Part shown: positions 5,113-9,786 of the stretch, one piece after another
How the letters are laid out: each line of letters starts with the position of its first letter
How positions within the stretch are numbered: position 1 is the first letter of the stretch
Source: Candidatus Saccharimonadota bacterium
Lineage (GTDB): Bacteria; Patescibacteriota; Saccharimonadia; Saccharimonadales; Saccharimonadaceae
Assembly: GCA_017421685.1 (NCBI GenBank)
Contig: JAFOHW010000063.1
Coordinates: 1-9,786 of the forward strand
DNA: 9,786 nucleotides
Direction: 5' to 3'
Made by a program: the position numbers and the translations under genes
Notes under the pieces: model-generated
Database searches by the model: none
Told to the model about the DNA's origin: nothing
What the model saw: the letters and a program-made list of their open reading frames with translations, nothing else

Positions 5113-5496
5113 TTATTTACTTAAAATTAAATTAAATAGCCACGAGAAGAAAAGATCAAGTAAGAAAATTACCACTACGAAAAGCGCAGTATATACTACC
5201 ATTCCTAATAACATTTTCCAAGTTGTCTTTCTATTCGGCCAGCGAACTTGTCGAATCTCGTGCCAAGATTCCTTAATGTAATTGAATAATGCTACAAACG
5301 GTCTAAATAGAATAAACGGTTTCTTCCCAGTTTTTTTCTCAGAAAAAGTCTTTTCGACTTTTTTCATTTCTTTTCTTTTATCTTTTTCTGATTTTTTGTC
5401 TTTTACGACAACCTTTTTTCGAGTAATTGCCGGCTCGTCCGACGCCTCTTCCTTAGGACGAGTGTCGCTTGCTTTGATTCTTGTAATTTTAGCCAT
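5113..5496 (-). CDS. secE: Preprotein translocase subunit SecE with basic N-terminal extension
   Basis: 127 aa from the ATG at 5496. This start has AAGGAG 4 nt upstream, whereas an in-frame ATG at 5520 has no SD and would sit inside the leader. The SecE domain is at about 68-127: an amphipathic helix with ESWHEIRQVRWPNRKTTW (76-93), containing the family's E-(L/I)R-V-WP motif, then one membrane span at about 96-122. SecE braces SecY in the membrane. Single-span SecE proteins are usually about 60-65 aa; here residues 1-60 are a highly charged Lys-rich extension with no recognised domain. It heads the secE-nusG operon. Confidence 0.95.
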   Translation of the reverse strand: MAKITRIKASDTRPKEEASDEPAITRKKVVVKDKKSEKDKRKEMKKVEKTFSEKKTGKKPFILFRPFVALFNYIKESWHEIRQVRWPNRKTTWKMLLGMVVYTALFVVVIFLLDLFFSWLFNLILSK

Positions 5497-5522
5497 CTTA
5501 CTCCTTTTTATTGATATCAAAA

Positions 5523-5540
5523 AAGTCTGATACCAGACTT
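5523..5540 (-). promoter_or_regulatory. 5'-terminal hairpin of the secE-nusG mRNA
   Basis: AAGTCTG and CAGACTT pair perfectly (7 bp) around a 4-nt loop, followed on the minus strand by a short T-run. The secE promoter places the transcription start at the hairpin's first base (about 5540). It is therefore probably an mRNA 5' stabilising hairpin rather than a terminator, although it looks like one. Confidence 0.55.
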
Positions 5541-5546
5541 GTCAAT

Positions 5547-5575
5547 ATTTTACCTTGTAGGCAATAAATTGTCAA
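5547..5575 (-). promoter_or_regulatory. secE-nusG operon promoter
   Basis: TTGACA (5575-5570), exactly 17 bp, TAAAAT (5552-5547) on the minus strand. The predicted start is about 5540, with a leader of about 44 nt to the secE ATG. Confidence 0.85.
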
Positions 5576-5609
5576 CAGCTAAAATGTTGTCTGCTGGTCG
5601 TCACCCCCA

Positions 5610-5637
5610 AAAAACCTCAAATAAATTTGAGGTTTTT
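5610..5637. terminator. Bidirectional intrinsic terminator after the phosphorylase-like gene
   Basis: AAAACCTCAAA and TTTGAGGTTTT form a perfect stem of about 12 bp with a TAAA loop, with T-runs on both strands. It lies 25 bp beyond the phosphorylase-like stop codon and upstream of the secE promoter. Confidence 0.9.
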
Positions 5638-5661
5638 ACTCGGTTCCTACAGCGGTCAATA

Positions 5662-7410
5662 TTACATCGGGAACAAATAGTCAAGATAATCTTTTAACAT
5701 TCTCGACCCAGAAATAATCGGCAAGAATGTCGCAAGCTCCTGTTTTATCACGTATTCAAGATCAAAATCACTTTCCCAAATCATCATCGCCTCTTCCATT
5801 CTCTGATACAGCATATTTAATTCCTCATCTTCATCTGCTCCAGAAACGTTAAGATAGGCATTTATTGAACCGTCCGCGACTCCCCCATCATGCGTAGATA
5901 TTAAGATATTAAAATTCGCGACATCTTTCATCCAGGATGTCCCACAAGCCTCAAGCCCCACGATCGGGATATTTATTGCCGAATTCGAACCAACTGAAAG
6001 ACCATATGCAAGCTCTTCGTCGTAATCTGGTAAATAATGGACATGGGTACTTAAGTACTCGTCTTTTGAGATTGTTTCAAGAATCCGATTCAACTTCTCT
6101 GACATCTCATTATCTCCAGTATGAACCCGTCCAGCCAAAATATAATGCGCATCGTGTTTCTCTAAAATATTTCTTAATCTCATTGAGTCTCTAAATGGTA
6201 AATCGGGTCTTTTATAGTCTACTAATCTTCTACGAAAATCGAAAATAAAATCATTTTCAGAAAACTTCAGAATCTTCCCGTTTTGATCAGGATAATGTTC
6301 GAGGATCTCGTTTAAGACCTCCCGTCCTTTAGCCTTATAAATTCGAATAATATCCGCAGTTAACTCATCTATTTGCTCAAGATAGTTCGGCGCTGGGAAA
6401 TAATCTGGCGTCAAAATATCCGCTTCTAAATAAAAGTCCATAATTTCTGGCATGACCCATCTTTCTAGGTCGATTCCATTTGTGATTGCCTTAAATTTTA
6501 CCCTATTCCCGGCAATATCTTTATAATTTGCAACTCTAGAATGGAGTTTCGATACCCCACTTCTTAATTCTGCAATTTCGATCGTAACGGAAGATAATTT
6601 AATCTTTCCTTCAGAAAACTTATCCGATATCCATTTTTTGACCGCCAGCGACTTTAAATTAGGAAAAACATATCTCTCAAACTGCTCATACGAAAATTCC
6701 GCCTCCGCGGCTTGTACTAATGTATGGTTCGTATATAAAGTATGTTTTCTCGTATACACTACTGCCTCATAAAAATCCATCCCATTCCGGACTAACTCAT
6801 CTAACCTTGCTAAAGCTGAGAAGAAAGTTGCGACCTCGTTGAGCTGAATAATAGCGGGCTTTAATCCTACTAGCTTTAAGGCAGTATACCCGCCAAATCC
6901 TAAGGCTACTTCTTGATATAAGCGATGATCCGAACCGCTTGCTCCGGAATATAATTCTCCGAAATTCGGCTCCGTGATCGCAAGAATTCTGGTATTCTTA
7001 AATTTTTTCTCGATCACGTCTAGCTGGGAAATATTTTCTCCGCACTTTATATTTACTTTGTCGATAAATCTAAAACCAAAATCATGATAATCGACATTCC
7101 GGTGTTCGTTAATGATTTTACCGTCTTTATACTTTTGATGTAATTCAGACGGGTAGAAAGGTGTAACTAAAACTAATGGAACTCCGATTTTCTCCGCAAT
7201 TCTTCTCGTATCACCGGCCAAAACCCCTAAGCCTCCACCCCCACGAATTCCATTTTCTTGATCATAATACTCAATCGTCCAGTAAGTATAAGGTCGTTCC
7301 TCCGAAATAGCTTTCGTTAAATGCTCTCGCTCTACCGCCTCATAAAAAACGTCTACTTCCTCAATATTTTCCAAAGGATGGTAAAAATACTGCCCTTGAG
7401 TCTCATTCAT
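5662..7410 (-). CDS. Short GT35 alpha-glucan phosphorylase-like enzyme
   Basis: 582 aa, against about 700-850 for most glycogen phosphorylases. Recognisable GT35 landmarks in order: GGGGLGVLAGDTRR (57-70), RLYQEVALGFGGYTALK (163-179), QLNE (189-192), YTNHT (226-230), ITNGIDLERW (309-318), RRLVDYKRPDL (394-404), and LEACGTSWMK (486-495). K495 is the expected PLP lysine of the GTxxMK motif. Such enzymes release glucose-1-phosphate from alpha-1,4-glucans using phosphate in the cytoplasm. The usual NEGH is NEVA here, losing the His, so activity or substrate may differ. No glycogen genes are adjacent. It follows the acyltransferase with a 95-bp gap and has its own apparently leaderless promoter. 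Family assignment is firm; exact activity is inferred. Confidence 0.8.
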   Translation of the reverse strand: MNETQGQYFYHPLENIEEVDVFYEAVEREHLTKAISEERPYTYWTIEYYDQENGIRGGGGLGVLAGDTRRIAEKIGVPLVLVTPFYPSELHQKYKDGKIINEHRNVDYHDFGFRFIDKVNIKCGENISQLDVIEKKFKNTRILAITEPNFGELYSGASGSDHRLYQEVALGFGGYTALKLVGLKPAIIQLNEVATFFSALARLDELVRNGMDFYEAVVYTRKHTLYTNHTLVQAAEAEFSYEQFERYVFPNLKSLAVKKWISDKFSEGKIKLSSVTIEIAELRSGVSKLHSRVANYKDIAGNRVKFKAITNGIDLERWVMPEIMDFYLEADILTPDYFPAPNYLEQIDELTADIIRIYKAKGREVLNEILEHYPDQNGKILKFSENDFIFDFRRRLVDYKRPDLPFRDSMRLRNILEKHDAHYILAGRVHTGDNEMSEKLNRILETISKDEYLSTHVHYLPDYDEELAYGLSVGSNSAINIPIVGLEACGTSWMKDVANFNILISTHDGGVADGSINAYLNVSGADEDEELNMLYQRMEEAMMIWESDFDLEYVIKQELATFLPIISGSRMLKDYLDYLFPM

Positions 7411-7417
7411 GCTTATG

Positions 7418-7426
7418 ATTATATCA
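7418..7426 (-). promoter_or_regulatory. Extended -10 promoter of the phosphorylase-like gene (leaderless)
   Basis: TGA-TATAAT on the minus strand ends 7 nt before the ATG at 7410. There is no clear -35 box and no Shine-Dalgarno. The start of transcription would coincide with the start codon. Confidence 0.7.
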
Positions 7427-7476
7427 TGTTTTTTTAGTTAAAGATTATGATTTTCTCTCCCCCTGTTAAAACGCCA

Positions 7477-7507
7477 GTTATGTTTTTGAAATTCAATGTT
7501 ATGTTTT
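7477..7507. repeat. 10-bp direct repeat GTTATGTTTT, 21 bp apart
   Basis: GTTATGTTTT occurs at 7477-7486 and 7498-7507, spaced by two helical turns. The second copy overlaps the stop codon of the acyltransferase-like gene. Both lie 55-85 bp upstream of the phosphorylase -10 box. It could be a regulator site or chance in AT-rich DNA. Confidence 0.35.
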
Positions 7508-8468
7508 AATACCAGAATTTTTTAGGCATTTTATTCGCAATACGCTCGTGAAACTCGTAATCAAACCCTTCCAATCGTTTCGGGTTCTTATCTTTAAAAT
7601 ATTTCTTCCGAATTTCTTTTGCTGTCATAATTTCGCCAGGAATTAATTTGTATTTTTTAAAGAAATTTAGACCTTTTTTATATCCTTCAGGCGGAACTAC
7701 TGCCATCGGGAGAAAATCACAATTAATTTCCTGGTCACTATATAATTTAATCGCAAGTACCGACATCGTTGGAATAATATCTTCTTTTTTGTCATAAACG
7801 TCCTTATTCTTGAAAACCGTCGTTTGTCTTGTTGCGGATGGGGCTACGAAAATAACTCCCCCATTTTTTACGGCTTCATGCGAAAGGTTAGTATATATAT
7901 CACGAAATTCACGTTTTATCTTATTTCCAGCCTCGTAGAGTTCCGTCCCTTCCTTAAGGTTCATTTTTTTCCAAGTAGACGGAGTAATTGTTGGGGTAAT
8001 AATAATACCAAGCCTCTTAATTCTGTCGTAATTCGGCGCCAACGCTTCGTACCAAGGCAAATTTACTGGAAAATACATTGGTTTATCGCCCATAATATCA
8101 ATTTTCATCGTTAAAATCCGCGCAATTTCTCCAAGCGAAGGGTGGTTAAAACCGACGACTAGACCATTCTCTTTATCTTTCGGCATATCCTTATATTCGC
8201 CCGGTGTAATCTTCGATAAAATCTTAACCAGTTTCTTCCGGGCTTTTTTGTTATGTTCTTCGGGATTATTTTTCGACCTAGTTGTTTTAAAGAAATAATT
8301 TATCGCCGTATTGCAGGCCTTCCCGACCGGAACCATCTCCTTTCTGAGATTTTCCGCCCCAAGCGAAGCTAAAAGCGAATAATTCTCTTGTTGAATTTTT
8401 CGAATAATTTCCTGCGCACCCAAGGTTTGTAACTCTTTTATCGTGAAAATGTTTTTTTCTTTTGCCAT
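7506..8468 (-). CDS. Putative acyltransferase (PlsC/LPLAT-like)
   Basis: 320 aa. The clearest feature is GLVVGFNHPSLGEIAR near 102-117: NHPSLGE (108-114) resembles the N-H-x4-D catalytic motif of glycerolipid acyltransferases but with Glu in place of Asp. A later GGVIFVAPSATRQTTVF (203-219) occupies the place of the family's substrate-binding FPEGTRS block, and CDFLPMAVVPPEGYKKG resembles the later P-V-A-I strand. Such enzymes acylate glycerol-phosphate or lysophospholipids at the membrane. No membrane span or signal peptide is evident. The N-terminal ~100 residues and the Lys-rich C-terminus are unrecognised. The assignment is tentative. The start is ATG at 8468 without SD, 9 nt from an extended -10 box. 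It is divergently oriented to the methyltransferase. Confidence 0.6.
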   Translation of the reverse strand: MAKEKNIFTIKELQTLGAQEIIRKIQQENYSLLASLGAENLRKEMVPVGKACNTAINYFFKTTRSKNNPEEHNKKARKKLVKILSKITPGEYKDMPKDKENGLVVGFNHPSLGEIARILTMKIDIMGDKPMYFPVNLPWYEALAPNYDRIKRLGIIITPTITPSTWKKMNLKEGTELYEAGNKIKREFRDIYTNLSHEAVKNGGVIFVAPSATRQTTVFKNKDVYDKKEDIIPTMSVLAIKLYSDQEINCDFLPMAVVPPEGYKKGLNFFKKYKLIPGEIMTAKEIRKKYFKDKNPKRLEGFDYEFHERIANKMPKKFWY

Positions 8469-8477
8469 AGTACCATA

Positions 8478-8506
8478 ATTATAGCACTAAACCTTTAATT
8501 AATAAA
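8478..8506 (-). promoter_or_regulatory. Promoter of acyltransferase-like gene (near-leaderless)
   Basis: TTTATT (8506-8501), a 17-bp spacer ending TGC, and TATAAT (8483-8478) on the minus strand. The -10 box ends 9 nt before the ATG, so the leader would be only about 2-3 nt. Confidence 0.65.
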
Positions 8507-8508
8507 AA

Positions 8509-8585
8509 TAAACATTATATTTAGAATAGTAAACAAAATGTTTACTGCGCCAAAATTTAATGCTATAATCATATAAACATAAACA
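8509..8585 (+). promoter_or_regulatory. TAAACA repeat cluster and palindromic operator in the methyltransferase control region
   Basis: The hexamer TAAACA occurs directly at 8509-8514, 8530-8535, 8574-8579 and 8580-8585, and inverted (TGTTTA) at 8539-8544. The middle pair forms the perfect palindrome AGTAAACA-AAA-TGTTTACT (8528-8546), whose right arm is the -35 box of the methyltransferase promoter. The first and second copies are 21 bp apart. This suits a dimeric HTH repressor, most simply the HTH domain fused to the methyltransferase itself. Confidence 0.6.
8541..8569 (+). promoter_or_regulatory. Methyltransferase promoter
   Basis: TTTACT (8541-8546), a 17-bp spacer ending TGC, and TATAAT (8564-8569), an extended -10. 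The leader is about 26 nt and contains GGAGG (8590-8594), 7 nt before the ATG at 8602. Confidence 0.8.
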
Positions 8586-8601
8586 TAGTGGAGGTAAATT
8601 T

Positions 8602-9786
8602 ATGAAAGCCAGTTACAATAAATTATGGAAAATACTGATAGACAAAAAAATGTCAAAAACCGATTTGAGAAAAAAGACGAAAATCAGTTCCAGTACACTT
8701 GCGAAGCTTAGCAAGGACGAATTCATTAGCCCTGAAGTTTTGTCGAAAATCTGTGACTGCCTAGAGTGTTCCGTCGGTGATATTATGGACATGGTAAAAG
8801 ATGAAAATGAAACCTTTGAGACGAAGGAAGATGACGGAAGGTATAAGGTAATTTCATTATTTTCCGGAGCGGGAGGTATGGACTTAGGCTTCATTCAGGC
8901 CGGATTCGACATCGTCTGGGCTAACGACAATTTTCCCGAAGCGATTGATACTTACAGGAGAAATATTGGAAATCATATTGTCTACGGAGATATTCGCATG
9001 ATAAGAAGCGAGGACATCCCCGATAATGTAGATGTCGTTATCGGTGGATTCCCTTGTCAAGGTTTCTCAATCGCAAACACAAGAAGAAGTATGAAGGACG
9101 AAAGAAATTTCCTCTATAAAGAAATGCTTCGAATTATTCGCAACAAAAAACCAAAAATGTTCGTAGCCGAGAATGTGAAAGGTATTCTTTCTATGGAAAA
9201 AGGCGAAGTTATTAAAATGATCAAACGTGATTTTGAATCTTTAGGATATTATGTCGAAGCGAAACTATTGAATGCCGCTGAATACGGCGTCCCACAACAA
9301 CGCGAAAGAGTCGTCATTATTGGCAATAGGCTAGGCAAAAGCGTAACCTATCCTAAAAAGACTCATTATCTTCCCGACAGTAAAGATGAAGACAAGAAAA
9401 ATCTCTCCCCAGCCGTATCTTGCAAAGAGGCAATTGGCTGGCTCGCAGATATAAGATGTCAAGATGAACCGATTGAGCTAAAAGACGGTAAAATCGTTTA
9501 TCAGCATAAAGCAAATGAAAATGTCGCCGATAAGTTTTGGGGCAGGAAATACGCAGTAAACCAACCCGAACTATGTGATTATCTCGTCGAATGGAGAAAA
9601 AAAGCTGGTATTAGTACTAAGAAAGTCGATGAGCATTTTGGCTATAGTTATACAGCTGGACACTGGTTCAGAAAAGATAACCATAGTGGAAGTATTCCGA
9701 AGCCTGAAGACTGGTGGGAATTAAAAAAGTTATTGGGCTTTGACGATAAATACGATAAACAGGTTACGACCCTAATTGAAAAACCG
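8602..9786 (+). CDS. HTH-fused DNA (cytosine-5) methyltransferase (3' end cut by right edge)
   Basis: 395 aa in frame, still open at the right edge. Residues 1-70 are a Cro/C1-type HTH (YozG/HTH_26-like: KMSKTDLRKKTKISSSTLAK at 16-35, then ICDCLECSVGDIMD). The C5-methyltransferase begins at about 81: motif I ISLFSGAGGMDLGF (84-97), motif IV GGFPCQGFS (148-156) with catalytic Cys152, motif VI AENV (189-192), and motif VIII QQRERVVIIG (232-241). Residues about 314-395 are the start of the target-recognition region (EWRKK, DEHFGY, HWFRK). Motifs IX-X lie outside the window. The enzyme methylates a specific cytosine using S-adenosylmethionine, usually as part of a restriction-modification or defence locus; any partner nuclease would be to the right. 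The start is fixed by GGAGG. The HTH is a likely autorepressor, acting at the palindrome over the -35 box. It is on the opposite strand to all other genes here. Confidence 0.95.
   Translation, partial: MKASYNKLWKILIDKKMSKTDLRKKTKISSSTLAKLSKDEFISPEVLSKICDCLECSVGDIMDMVKDENETFETKEDDGRYKVISLFSGAGGMDLGFIQAGFDIVWANDNFPEAIDTYRRNIGNHIVYGDIRMIRSEDIPDNVDVVIGGFPCQGFSIANTRRSMKDERNFLYKEMLRIIRNKKPKMFVAENVKGILSMEKGEVIKMIKRDFESLGYYVEAKLLNAAEYGVPQQRERVVIIGNRLGKSVTYPKKTHYLPDSKDEDKKNLSPAVSCKEAIGWLADIRCQDEPIELKDGKIVYQHKANENVADKFWGRKYAVNQPELCDYLVEWRKKAGISTKKVDEHFGYSYTAGHWFRKDNHSGSIPKPEDWWELKKLLGFDDKYDKQVTTLIEKP

Noticed and set aside
5497..5520. Upstream in-frame ATG of secE (8 extra residues)
   Set aside because: AAGGAG is 4 nt before the ATG at 5496, whereas the ATG at 5520 has no SD and lies beside the leader hairpin.
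5641..5661. tRNA-Trp or other RNA gene near secE, as in many bacteria
   Set aside because: No cloverleaf or CCA-ending arm could be found near secE; the spacer is explained by a terminator, a promoter and the leader hairpin.
8509..8585. CRISPR-like short repeats
   Set aside because: The repeats are only 6-8 bp with irregular spacing and sit in a promoter; operator sites fit better. No CRISPR array is seen anywhere in the window.
8613..8894. 93-aa minus-strand frame opposite the methyltransferase N-terminus
   Set aside because: The plus strand encodes a clear HTH and methyltransferase motif I; the antisense frame has no family features.

Overview
The window is a compact bacterial segment. 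The main gene train is on the minus strand, and one gene near the right end is on the plus strand. The right-to-left order secE-nusG-rplK-[insert]-rplA-[insert]-rplJ-rplL is the classic secE/nusG/ribosomal stalk cluster, but it is split into several transcription units and is not followed by rpoB. Long charged tails on uL1, uL10 and SecE, several promoters whose -10 box lies only 6-9 nt before the start codon, and a short divergent glucan phosphorylase suggest a Patescibacteria/CPR genome, plausibly Saccharibacteria (TM7). This lineage call is inference. TGA is used as an ordinary stop (for example at the end of nusG), which argues against the Gracilibacteria/Absconditabacteria code 25.

Layout from left to right. 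1-392 (minus) is the 5' part of a class V aminotransferase/cysteine-desulfurase-like gene running off the left edge. 393-560 is a spacer holding a GC-rich branched inverted repeat. rplL (561-932) and rplJ (957-1622) are preceded by an L10-type autoregulatory leader and a strong promoter. A multi-pass DUF4203-like membrane protein follows (1787-2332), then rplA (2358-3338). A compositionally foreign 164-aa gene (3468-3962) sits between two hairpins with its own promoter. Then come rplK (4094-4519), nusG (4555-5100) and secE (5113-5496). Further right are a short GT35 phosphorylase-like gene (5662-7410), a putative acyltransferase (7506-8468), and on the plus strand an HTH-cytosine methyltransferase fusion (8602 to the right edge).

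secE and nusG form one operon from a near-consensus promoter, with an internal promoter for rplK. rplA has its own promoter and a short foldable leader. rplJ and rplL are co-transcribed behind the L10 leader, where free uL10 (with bL12) probably represses its own translation. The methyltransferase promoter carries a palindrome over its -35 box plus repeated TAAACA motifs, consistent with autoregulation by the enzyme's own HTH domain.

Most worth a second look are the branched element at 410-526, the 16-nt perfect complementarity between the rplJL 5' leader and its 3' UTR, the foreign gene inside the ribosomal cluster, the hairpin over the start codon of the membrane protein, the HTH-methyltransferase control region, and the recurrent leaderless promoter layout.
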